DNA of 7,082 bases from DATDVD01 sp035290065 (GTDB taxonomy: Bacteria; Pseudomonadota; Gammaproteobacteria; Coxiellales; Coxiellaceae). Under the pieces are notes generated by a model, which was not told the DNA's origin, ran no database searches, and worked only from the letters and a program-made list of their open reading frames with translations. Positions 1 to 5,410 of the stretch are shown in pieces (position 1 is the stretch's first letter; every line of letters begins with the position of its first letter). Position numbers and translations under genes: made by a program. The stretch is taken from assembly GCA_035290065.1 (NCBI GenBank), contig DATDVD010000097.1, positions 1-7,082 of the forward strand, given 5' to 3'.

Positions 1-245
1 GCCAAAATAATCACACAGCCATTAGTCACCAAACTCAAAAAAAATCCCCAGAATAATAGATGATCTTGATGCAAATAGCCGTGTAAAACGGTGACCAGTT
101 GAATCAGCCAAAACCCGCCGAAGGTAAGCAATGACACCCCTTCACTGCTTTTTTTTCGATAAATTCGCCACGCTTGGGGAATAAAAAGGGCGGCGTTGAC
201 AAATAAAGCGATGCCGAAAAGAAATTCAATAAGGGTACTTAACAT
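1..245 (-). CDS. PQ-loop / SemiSWEET-like small membrane protein (3' end beyond window)
   Basis: I translated this from the minus strand, with ATG at 245-243; 81 codons plus 2 nt are visible and the stop lies beyond position 1. Three hydrophobic segments are seen at about residues 5-26, 39-57 and 63-81. The first ends in a Pro-Gln pair (P23-Q24) followed by a basic stretch (AWRIYRKKS) and SEGVSLLTF, the signature of PQ-loop repeat proteins. The third segment has an Asn (N75) where SemiSWEETs carry a substrate-site Asn. Family members of about 85-100 residues with one PQ motif are three-helix SemiSWEETs, some of which dimerise to carry sugars; many are uncharacterised, so the substrate is unknown. 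No strong Shine-Dalgarno precedes the ATG (GGATGC is the closest). A GTG nine codons upstream is in frame but less convincing. The gene is divergent from cox3, with a repeat-rich gap between them. Confidence 0.7.
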   Translation of the reverse strand, partial: MLSTLIEFLFGIALFVNAALFIPQAWRIYRKKSSEGVSLLTFGGFWLIQLVTVLHGYLHQDHLLFWGFFLSLVTNGCVIIL

Positions 246-282
246 GCATCCAAGTATATGCCGATTAATCACGAAATCAAAC

Positions 283-361
283 CGTAGGGGCAGACCGTGG
301 TCTGCCCGGGGGGTTTAAATCTTGTGCTGTGTTCTTGGGCAGACCACGGTCTGCCCCTACG
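283..361. repeat. REP doublet (REPIN/BIME-like), two inverted 25-bp REPs
   Basis: Positions 283-307 and 337-361 are perfect reverse complements (25 of 25 bp) separated by 29 bp. Each arm is itself nearly palindromic: GGGCAGACC and GGTCTGCCC around a 2-bp centre (GT in one copy, AC in the other). Each carries GTAG at its outer foot (284-287 on plus; CTAC at 357-360, i.e. GTAG on minus). A GTAG foot plus an imperfect palindrome is the hallmark of REPs mobilised by RAYT (TnpA-REP) transposases, and a convergent pair is a REPIN or BIME. A third identical copy lies at 2515-2539. No RAYT gene is in the window. Confidence 0.8.
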
Positions 362-433
362 CGGAAGGAAAGACGGAAGGAGATGAGGAAGAAGGCGTGG
401 AAGGGCGCGCGGAGGGAGATGCAGAAAAGGGAG
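362..433. repeat. degenerate 12-bp purine-rich tandem repeat, about 6 units
   Basis: Immediately after the right REP arm, the sequence falls into 12-bp registers starting at 362, 374, 386, 398, 410 and 422: CGGAAGGAAAGA, CGGAAGGAGATG, AGGAAGAAGGCG, TGGAAGGGCGCG, CGGAGGGAGATG, CAGAAAAGGGAG. The approximate consensus is nGGAaGGagnnG, almost all purine on this strand. In one frame it reads as Glu/Gly-rich four-residue repeats (AEGK, TEGD, EEEG, VEGR, AEGD), which is why a 60-codon ORF appears at 322-504. I see no sign that this ORF is expressed. The tract may be a decayed minisatellite next to the REP insertion. Confidence 0.6.
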
Positions 434-493
434 GATTAGGATCATGCTTTACCGGGATGAATGAGACAGAGCTCTTTTATCTTCTTCAAAACT

Positions 494-502
494 TGCTATC
501 AT
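494..502 (+). promoter_or_regulatory. candidate extended -10 promoter for cox3
   Basis: TGC-TATCAT (TG at 494-495, hexamer 497-502) fits an extended -10 box. No good -35 is visible about 17 bp upstream (CTTTTA at 474-479 is weak), as is common for extended -10 promoters. Transcription would start near 509 and give a leader of about 20 nt that contains the Shine-Dalgarno of cox3. This supports the start at 530 over the in-frame ATG at 461. Confidence 0.4.
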
Positions 503-529
503 AACGACCTATCCAAAAGAGGACTTGTT

Positions 530-1408
530 ATGTCAGAAACTCACGGATCCTATTACCTACCTAAACCCACGCATTGGCCCATTATTGGTTCTTTTGCCTT
601 ATTTTTCTTACTAGGCGGATTGGCGAACTTTTTGCATGGTCATTGGATAGGGCCTTATATGATGGGCTTGGGATTTATTTTATTTTTAACCTTGCTGTTT
701 GGCTGGTTTAGCACCGTGATTAAAGAAAATCGCGCGGGCTTATTAAGCAGCCCACAAGTCGAGCATTCTTTCCGCTGGGGCATGGTCTGGTTTATTTTCA
801 CGGAAGTGATGTTTTTTGCAACCTTTTTTGGGGCATTATTTTATGCGCGACTAGTCTCCGTGCCTCAATTAGCCGGCGAAGGATCCGGTTGGTGGACGCA
901 TATCCTCCTGTGGCCCGCCTTCCAACATACCTGGCCTGTTTACACCAATCCTAACCCCGAGATCTTCCAAGGTCCTAAAAGCGTGATGGAAACGTGGGGG
1001 ATTCCTGCTATCAATACCGGCCTTTTATTAAGTTCCGGCGCTACTATTACCGTGGTGCATTGGGCTATTCTAAAACAAAACTATTTTCTTCAAAAACTGT
1101 TTCAGGTTTTTACTATTTTATTAGGCCTCGCGTTCTTATGCATGCAGATAAATGAGTATTCGATTGCTTACATGGAGAAAGGATTAACGTTGGGTTCGGG
1201 TATTTTTGGAACCACCTTCTTTATTCTCACCGGTTTTCACATGTTCCATGTAACGGTGGGCACTATTATGCTGATCGTGATTCTCTGGCGACTCTTCAAA
1301 AAAGACTTCGGGCCAGGCAATTTATTTGGTTTTGAGGCGGTCTCTTGGTATTGGCACTTTGTAGACGTCGTGTGGCTCTTTTTGTTTGTATTTGTGTATT
1401 GGGTTTAA
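530..1408 (+). CDS. ctaE: cytochrome c oxidase subunit III (heme-copper oxidase)
   Basis: Integral membrane subunit III of an aa3-type cytochrome c oxidase, the terminal respiratory enzyme that reduces oxygen with electrons from cytochrome c; subunit III stabilises the catalytic subunit I and its proton uptake. The 292-residue product has about seven hydrophobic helices, the usual number. Hallmarks visible: the conserved Glu E92 in FRWGMVWFIFTEVMFF, the GFHMFHVTVGT helix, and the C-terminal FEAVSWYWHFVDVVWLFLF block. The start at 530 is preceded by AAGAGGA (517-523) at 6-nt spacing; the ATG 23 codons upstream (461) lacks one and lies before the candidate promoter. The subunit I and II genes (ctaD, ctaC) and ctaG, usual upstream partners, are not adjacent, because the upstream gene is divergent. 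Nor is the next gene the SURF1-type assembly factor often found downstream. The subunit III could therefore be separately transcribed. Also called coxC or cox3. Confidence 0.95.
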   Translation: MSETHGSYYLPKPTHWPIIGSFALFFLLGGLANFLHGHWIGPYMMGLGFILFLTLLFGWFSTVIKENRAGLLSSPQVEHSFRWGMVWFIFTEVMFFATFFGALFYARLVSVPQLAGEGSGWWTHILLWPAFQHTWPVYTNPNPEIFQGPKSVMETWGIPAINTGLLLSSGATITVVHWAILKQNYFLQKLFQVFTILLGLAFLCMQINEYSIAYMEKGLTLGSGIFGTTFFILTGFHMFHVTVGTIMLIVILWRLFKKDFGPGNLFGFEAVSWYWHFVDVVWLFLFVFVYWV

Positions 1409-1434
1409 AATAATTTAGCGTTAGTCCAAGAGAG

Positions 1435-1450
1435 GGAACTCGAGAGTTCC
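1435..1450. promoter_or_regulatory. small palindrome downstream of cox3
   Basis: GGAACTC and GAGTTCC are perfect inverted 7-mers with GA between them; as RNA this folds as a 6-bp stem with a CGAG tetraloop. It begins 26 nt after the cox3 stop codon. No T-run follows (the next bases are TAGCAGCGGG), so it is not a convincing intrinsic terminator. It could be a protein-binding site, an RNA 3'-end stabiliser, or chance. Confidence 0.25.
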
Positions 1451-1522
1451 TAGCAGCGGGTAGGTCCATTAATTCTTTGGTTAGGAAATATTGAATTTAA
1501 GACTATTTTAAGCAAAATGCGA

Positions 1523-1528
1523 TATAAT
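1523..1528 (+). promoter_or_regulatory. candidate -10 box for the 1575-2486 membrane protein gene
   Basis: A perfect TATAAT lies 47 bp before the start codon, in an AT-rich stretch. The matching -35 is poor: AGACTA sits at 17-bp spacing, and TTGAAT (1491-1496) is too far away. Transcription would start near 1535 and give a leader of about 40 nt. It suggests this gene can be expressed independently of cox3, whose stop is 166 bp upstream. Confidence 0.4.
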
Positions 1529-1574
1529 CTCCCTTAGATAAACTATTTTTTAACTTCAATGAGAGGAAATAACG

Positions 1575-2486
1575 ATGGCAGGTTCTAAAAAGACACCTTT
1601 GACAAGAGAGGAACAATTCGGTAATGGGGTTGCCTCAGCCTTCTTATTCATTGGGACAGCTATGATGCTTTGGGCAGGGAATGCGCTGGCTTTCATCTTC
1701 CCTATAATGACGAGTCCTCCTTTAGGCTTGGCTGTTCTCATTGTTCAAGGGGTCTCCGCGCTGGCGGCTACTGCCGCTATCTGGTTTCTGGCACGCCGAT
1801 CGGCCGAAAAATTTTCCTCGAAGAAGGAACAGGATAAACAATATGGCGCTATTCTACGGGGGGTAGTTTTATTATTCACCCTTGGATTAATGATTTCTCT
1901 GGCCGCCTACGGGGCATTGCCTCATGTAATGAGTATGGGGATCTTGGCTGGGTTATGTGGAATACCCGCTTTATTAGCCATTGCCGGCGTTTTTATAGGC
2001 CCCGTTTTGCAGCGGTTGTTCGAGGCACACTATCCTTCTAAGACTGATCCTACGACCACAGCGCCTTTTTGGATTTTTATGGCCTGGTTCAGCCTAAATC
2101 TGGCTACTGCTCTTTTGAGCCCTGTTATCCCTAGTGCTGTTTTTGTTCCGATAAGTGCGACTTTAATAGCCCTAAACGTCGGGGCAGGGTTGGCTCTTAT
2201 GTTCTTGCATATTCATAGAAATAAAATTCCGGGACGTAGGGATGAGGATACGACCTCTGCAGCGCTACCACCTGCAGCACTACCAGTAGGCAGAGCTGCG
2301 GGGGACGACGCAGCAGCAGGCACAAGCCCTGGTGCTGCTGCGGAGCCGCGCAGAGAAGATGATATTCGACGACCACTGCTGCCGCCGGCGGCTACACCCG
2401 CCGCGGATGATTCTGCGGCTGCTGTTGATGCGACTGCTGCTAATGCGGCTTCAGAAAGTCGAGCTGCTAGTAGCCCCGTAGTATAG
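1575..2486 (+). CDS. hypothetical six-TM membrane protein with Ala-rich hydrophilic tail
   Basis: I do not recognise a family. The 303-residue product has six hydrophobic segments at about residues 21-42, 47-72, 92-113, 119-145, 164-184 and 187-212. A basic/polar loop (ARRSAEKFSSKKEQDKQ) lies between segments 2 and 3. The tail, about residues 215-303, is hydrophilic, rich in Ala and Pro with scattered Asp, Glu and Arg, and probably disordered. Its DNA is visibly more GC-rich and repetitive than the rest; for example GCAGC(G/A)CTACCA occurs twice in tandem at 2259-2288 (AALPPAALP in protein). The start has a strong Shine-Dalgarno, GAGAGGA at 1561-1567, with 7-nt spacing. No catalytic or transporter motif is visible. 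If the host is an intracellular Legionella or Coxiella relative, a lineage-specific membrane protein or a secreted effector is possible, but nothing here proves it. Confidence 0.8.
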   Translation: MAGSKKTPLTREEQFGNGVASAFLFIGTAMMLWAGNALAFIFPIMTSPPLGLAVLIVQGVSALAATAAIWFLARRSAEKFSSKKEQDKQYGAILRGVVLLFTLGLMISLAAYGALPHVMSMGILAGLCGIPALLAIAGVFIGPVLQRLFEAHYPSKTDPTTTAPFWIFMAWFSLNLATALLSPVIPSAVFVPISATLIALNVGAGLALMFLHIHRNKIPGRRDEDTTSAALPPAALPVGRAAGDDAAAGTSPGAAAEPRREDDIRRPLLPPAATPAADDSAAAVDATAANAASESRAASSPVV

Positions 2487-2514
2487 AGCTAAGTGATTTT
2501 TCAATGCGTTGTTT

Positions 2515-2539
2515 GGGCAGACCACGGTCTGCCCCTACG
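2515..2539 (-). repeat. single REP, third copy of the GGGCAGACC family
   Basis: Identical over 25 bp to the right arm at 337-361 and in the same orientation; with the preceding TT, 27 bp match (2513-2539 and 335-361). GTAG lies at its foot on the minus strand (CTAC at 2535-2538). It starts 29 bp after the stop of the membrane protein gene, a typical REP position between convergent genes. Confidence 0.8.
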
Positions 2540-2568
2540 ATTTCTGCTATCATCCGTTTATTTCTATA

Positions 2569-2606
2569 AGCTGGATTTTCGCGCAGCGAGATCCAGGCTA
2601 CTTTTT
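2569..2606 (+). terminator. hairpin between convergent genes: likely terminator, also REP-like
   Basis: AGC-TGGAT (2569-2576) pairs with ATCCA-GGCT (2591-2599), with an inner TCGC-GCA-GCGA stem, and is followed on the plus strand by CTACTTTTT (five T at 2602-2606). This fits an intrinsic terminator for the 1575-2486 gene, overlapping the fabV stop codon. On the minus strand the element begins GTAG-CCTGGAT, so it may also be a REP of a second sequence family, co-opted as a terminator. No U-run follows it in the fabV direction. Confidence 0.5.
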
Positions 2607-3822
2607 ATTCAGGGGCGGTGACTTCTTTGATAGAGGGGATAGAACATTCAATATCGACTTCCTCGGCATAGGAAACACCGGGAACTTCGAAGCCGAATAA
2701 TTTATAGAAATCTTTGCGACAACCTTTGAGATCAGACAATTGATCCATGGTATCGGTCGTTACTTTTTTCCATAAGTCGGCTACTGGATGTTGCACATCC
2801 TGCTGCATTTCCCAATCGTCAAGGCGAATGCGGCCGGCTTCATCCACCGTTGTGCCTTTTTTGGCATACAGAAAATCGTGAAATAATCGATACATTTGTT
2901 CAATACAACCTTCGTGCGTGCCTTTTGCCTTCATGACCTTATACAACAGCGAAATATAAAGCGGCACCACAGGAATCGCGCTGGAGGCTTGCGTGACTAA
3001 CGCTTTATTGACCGAAATAAACGCACAACCTCCTTTCGCTTTTAATTTTTTATCTAAGTCGTGAGCGGTCTTTTCTAAATGTTCTTTGGCGCGGCCAATC
3101 GTGCCACTGCGATAAATAGGATACGTCAATTCGGGGCCTACATACGAATAGGCCACTGTTTTTACCTGATCGGCTAATACACCGGCTTTCATTAACGCGT
3201 CTATCCAAAGCGCCCAATCTTCACCGCCCATCACTTTAACCGTTTGTTCCATTTCTTCTTCGCTCGCCGCTTCAATAGCAATATCCGAGACAACACCCGT
3301 ATTCATATCCACAGTTTTATTTTTAAATGCGTGCCCAATGGGTTTTAAAACCGAACTGTACGTTTCTCCCGTTTTAGGGTCTATGCGACGAGGAGAGGCT
3401 AAGGAATAAACGACTAAATCCACTTCACCCTCCCAATCATTTTTAATCAATTCAATCGTTTTTTGTTTAATCTCATCGCTAAAGGCATCCCCATTGATAC
3501 TTTTAGCATATAAACCGACTTCATCAGCCGCTTTTTCAAAGGCCACGGTGTTATACCATCCTGCTGTAGCCGTACGTTTACCCGCAGCAGCGCGTTCAAA
3601 AAATACGCCGAGGGTATGAGCCGCGGTGCCCCCAAAGGCGGCTGTAATACGGCTGGCTAATCCATATCCCGTCGAAGCCCCAATGACCAGTACCTTACGA
3701 GGACCGCCTTCAATCGCTGGCTGACCTTTCACGTATTCCACTTGGTCCCGCACATTTTGCGCACAACCCGCGGGATGTGCGGTGGTACAAATAAAGCCAC
3801 GAACTTTCGGTTCAACGATCAT
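2605..3822 (-). CDS. fabV: trans-2-enoyl-CoA/ACP reductase FabV (NADH-dependent)
   Basis: FabV catalyses the last step of each fatty-acid elongation cycle, reducing the enoyl-ACP (or enoyl-CoA) double bond with NADH in the cytosol; it is the triclosan-insensitive alternative to FabI. The 405-residue length is normal for the family (about 400). Visible features: the N-terminal block VEPKVRGFICTTAHPAGC; the glycine-rich nucleotide loop GASTGYG (residues 48-54) followed by GVFFE with an acidic residue at 76, consistent with NADH preference; and the catalytic Y-x8-K pair, Y237 and K246, in PIYRSGTIGRAK. The start at 3822 has AGGAG (3829-3833) at 6-nt spacing. An in-frame ATG ten codons upstream (3852) lies inside the likely -10 box and adds residues absent from known FabV proteins. 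It is transcribed alone, convergent with the membrane protein gene and divergent from the MFS unit. No other enoyl reductase is in view, so I cannot say whether it is the only one. Confidence 0.95.
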   Translation of the reverse strand: MIVEPKVRGFICTTAHPAGCAQNVRDQVEYVKGQPAIEGGPRKVLVIGASTGYGLASRITAAFGGTAAHTLGVFFERAAAGKRTATAGWYNTVAFEKAADEVGLYAKSINGDAFSDEIKQKTIELIKNDWEGEVDLVVYSLASPRRIDPKTGETYSSVLKPIGHAFKNKTVDMNTGVVSDIAIEAASEEEMEQTVKVMGGEDWALWIDALMKAGVLADQVKTVAYSYVGPELTYPIYRSGTIGRAKEHLEKTAHDLDKKLKAKGGCAFISVNKALVTQASSAIPVVPLYISLLYKVMKAKGTHEGCIEQMYRLFHDFLYAKKGTTVDEAGRIRLDDWEMQQDVQHPVADLWKKVTTDTMDQLSDLKGCRKDFYKLFGFEVPGVSYAEEVDIECSIPSIKEVTAPE

Positions 3823-3850
3823 AAGGATCTCCTCTGTCGAAATGGATGGC

Positions 3851-3856
3851 ATTGTA
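3851..3856 (-). promoter_or_regulatory. candidate -10 box of fabV
   Basis: On the minus strand TACAAT lies 28 bp before the fabV ATG, predicting a start near 3844 and a leader of about 22 nt that contains the AGGAG site. No recognisable -35 is seen at 16-18 bp spacing. Confidence 0.35.
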
Positions 3857-3912
3857 CTGAAAATAGGGCCTAAAGACTACCGGTTAACGCAGGCTCTTAC
3901 GCCAATAAGGTC

Positions 3913-3940
3913 TTGTGAATTAAGAGGAGCTTGTTATAAT
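3913..3940 (+). promoter_or_regulatory. promoter for the leader ORF and MFS transporter
   Basis: TTGTGA (3913-3918), a 16-bp spacer and a perfect TATAAT (3935-3940), with TGT directly before it (3932-3934), make an extended -10. This is the best promoter match in the window. The predicted start is near 3947, right at the ATG of a short Val-rich ORF (3950) and about 175 nt before the transporter start, so the mRNA has a long structured leader. Confidence 0.6.
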
Positions 3941-3949
3941 CGCTTTATT

Positions 3950-4042
3950 ATGGCCCTTTCAAACCCTTTCAATGAAATTTTATTTTCTTCTTTCTGCATG
4001 CCGCGTGTTTCTGTCTCTGTCGTGGTGATAAGCCTGCCCTAA
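3950..4042 (+). CDS. possible 30-aa Val-rich leader peptide (attenuation)
   Basis: A 30-codon ORF lies at the head of the predicted transporter mRNA. Residues 20-27 are V-S-V-S-V-V-V-I: five Val and one Ile in eight positions, directly before the stop codon at 4040-4042, which sits inside the first arm of the hairpin at 4033-4071. E. coli IlvL is similar in style, with dense Val/Ile codons just before an attenuator. Weak points: with a transcription start near 3947 the ORF would be essentially leaderless (AGAGGAG at 3924-3929 lies before that start), and the internal ATG at 3998, which would give a 14-aa peptide, has no Shine-Dalgarno. The low-complexity run of GTT/GTC/TCT codons could be chance. 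I see no homology beyond this pattern. Confidence 0.35.
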   Translation: MALSNPFNEILFSSFCMPRVSVSVVVISLP

Positions 4043-4077
4043 GGCAGGGATTACCGCATCCTTAGGGCAGGTCTTCT
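4033..4077 (+). terminator. attenuator-like terminator with competing hairpin, before the MFS gene
   Basis: CCTGCCCTAAGG (4033-4044) and CCTTAGGGCAGG (4060-4071) form a perfect 12-bp stem with a 15-nt loop, followed by TCTTCTT (4072-4078), so it resembles an intrinsic terminator 50 nt before the transporter ATG. The 5' arm can instead fold locally as CCTGCC-CTAA-GGCAGG (4033-4048), extendable by GTGGTGAT (4022-4029) with ATTACCGC (4050-4057) through eight pairs including two G-U. The two folds are mutually exclusive. The Val codons GTC GTG GTG (4019-4027) lie in the 5' side of the second fold, so ribosome position could choose between them. It could alternatively be a dispersed palindromic repeat. 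Confidence 0.5.
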
Positions 4078-4120
4078 TAAATAAAAAATGCTTTGTTTTC
4101 ACCGATTATGGCAAGAAAAA

Positions 4121-5410
4121 ATGAATACAACTTCTTCTTACAGCAAAAGTTTTTGGTCTTCGATTTATCCCTGGCTTATTTGGGGAATTTCCTCCAGTTT
4201 TTTATTTTATAAATATTTACTCGAAGTATCGCCCAGCGTGATGGTGGAAGAACTCATGCGCGAATTTTCCTTAAGCGGTGCGGCGATGGGGAATTTGGCG
4301 GCGTATTATTTTTATGCGTATTTAGTCATGCAATTACCGACCGGTATTTTATTAGATCGCTTTAGTCCGCGTCGATTAATTACCGGTGCCATTATGGTGT
4401 GTGCCGGCGGTGCGTGGTTATTTTCGAAAGCCAACACCTTAGGAATGGCGGAAATAGGGCGTTTATTGATTGGAATAGGCGGTGCTTTTTCAGCCGTTGG
4501 CACCATGAAGCTGATTACGTTATGGTTTCCTCCTCAACGGTTTGCCTGGGTATCGGGATTGATGATGACAGTGGGCATGTTAGGCGCCGTGGGTGGGGAA
4601 ACACCGCTTGCCTACAGCGTCAGTTTATTGGGATGGCGTACCACCATGGCATTAGGCGCCGTCGTGGGTGCATTGTTAGCCTTATTATTATGGTTTTTAG
4701 TGCGCGATCATCGGGAACAAGAAATTATCGAACACGAAGAAATTCCAGAAATCAAAAGTGGTTTTTTGTTTTATTTAACGGAGCTAATGAAAAAACCCTC
4801 CAGCTGGTTGATTTCGTTGTATTCCGGTTTAGCCTTCGCGCCTATTTCTTCCTTTGGAGGATTGTGGGGTGTTCCATTTTTAATGGAAGAATATCACTTA
4901 ACACGCCCAAGTGCCGCAGGACTGACTTCCCTTATTTTTATTGGATTTGCGATGGGCTCTCCTCTAGCCGGTTGGTGGTCCGATAAAATTCGTCGTCGAA
5001 AACCCGTGATGGTCGTGGGCACTGTTTTAGGGATGGCTATGTTGTTGCTGGTTTTATACAGCCCCACGAAATCCACTCTTCTGTTGGGTATTTTATTGTG
5101 GGGATTCGGATATTTTACCAGTTTCTTTTTTGTATCATTTGCGTATATGCGAGAAATTAATAACCCGCGTTCATCGGGCATGTCGATTGGATTTATTAAT
5201 ATGTTTAATGCCGCGTGTGGTGCCCTGTCTGAACCGTTGATTGGAAAGTTATTAGATATGCGATGGGATCATCACATGCTGCACGGCGTGCGATGGTTTT
5301 CCATCGAAAATTATCAGCATGCCCTAACGGCATTACCAATCGGGATGTTATTAGCCCTGATTTTGCTGTTATTTATAAAAGAAACGTTCTGTCAATCGAC
5401 AGGACGTTGA
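4121..5410 (+). CDS. MFS transporter, Pht-family-like
   Basis: An inner-membrane secondary carrier of the major facilitator superfamily, 429 residues with about 12 hydrophobic helices and a charged central loop (VRDHREQEIIEHEEIPEIK) between the halves. Motif A is clear in the first half (G75-ILL-D79-R-FSP-RR) and repeated in the second (GWWSDKIRRRK); RLLIGIGGA matches the motif-B Arg helix. The N-terminal pattern LLEVSPSVMVEELM...NLAAYYFYAYLVMQLPTGILLDR recalls Pht transporters (TC 2.A.1.53) of Legionella, Coxiella and Francisella, which take up amino acids or nucleosides inside the host vacuole; that subfamily call is from memory of the pattern. Substrate unknown; the Val-rich leader upstream hints at a branched-chain amino acid. 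I chose ATG 4121, but an in-frame ATG at 4088 is also open; neither has a strong Shine-Dalgarno (4121 has GCAAGA nearby). Single-gene unit. Confidence 0.85.
   Translation: MNTTSSYSKSFWSSIYPWLIWGISSSFLFYKYLLEVSPSVMVEELMREFSLSGAAMGNLAAYYFYAYLVMQLPTGILLDRFSPRRLITGAIMVCAGGAWLFSKANTLGMAEIGRLLIGIGGAFSAVGTMKLITLWFPPQRFAWVSGLMMTVGMLGAVGGETPLAYSVSLLGWRTTMALGAVVGALLALLLWFLVRDHREQEIIEHEEIPEIKSGFLFYLTELMKKPSSWLISLYSGLAFAPISSFGGLWGVPFLMEEYHLTRPSAAGLTSLIFIGFAMGSPLAGWWSDKIRRRKPVMVVGTVLGMAMLLLVLYSPTKSTLLLGILLWGFGYFTSFFFVSFAYMREINNPRSSGMSIGFINMFNAACGALSEPLIGKLLDMRWDHHMLHGVRWFSIENYQHALTALPIGMLLALILLLFIKETFCQSTGR
5377..5408 (-). terminator. intrinsic terminator on the minus strand, inside the 3' end of the MFS gene
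   Basis: AACGTTCTGTC (5383-5393) and GACAGGACGTT (5398-5408) form an 11-bp stem (one G-U or A-C position depending on strand) with a 4-nt loop. Read on the minus strand it is followed by a T-rich tract (TTTCTTTT, 5384-5377). On the plus strand only GAATGTAATTT follows, so the orientation favours ending a minus-strand transcript entering from the 5411-5690 gap. The MFS stop codon is at 5408-5410. Confidence 0.5.

Noticed and set aside
322..504. 60-codon plus-strand ORF with Glu/Gly repeats
   Set aside because: It is built from the REP arm and the 12-bp tandem repeat, has no Shine-Dalgarno, and runs into the cox3 promoter region.
461..529. N-terminal extension of cox3 from ATG 461
   Set aside because: No ribosome binding site, it lies before the candidate promoter, and the product from 530 already begins as subunit III proteins usually do.
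3823..3852. Ten-residue extension of FabV from ATG 3852
   Set aside because: AGGAG is correctly placed for ATG 3822, the upstream ATG falls in the likely -10 box, and FabV proteins begin at the MIVEPK-type motif.
3782..3949. Upstream part of the open frame that contains the leader ORF
   Set aside because: It is antisense to the fabV start and runs through the promoter at 3913-3940; only the part from ATG 3950 fits the predicted transcript.
4399..4986. 195-codon plus-strand ORF inside the MFS gene
   Set aside because: An out-of-frame shadow of a clear 12-TM transporter; its Arg/Cys-rich product has no protein-like pattern.
5383..5408. Hairpin as terminator of the MFS gene itself
   Set aside because: The stem overlaps the stop codon and no T-run follows on the plus strand; the T-tract is on the minus-strand side.
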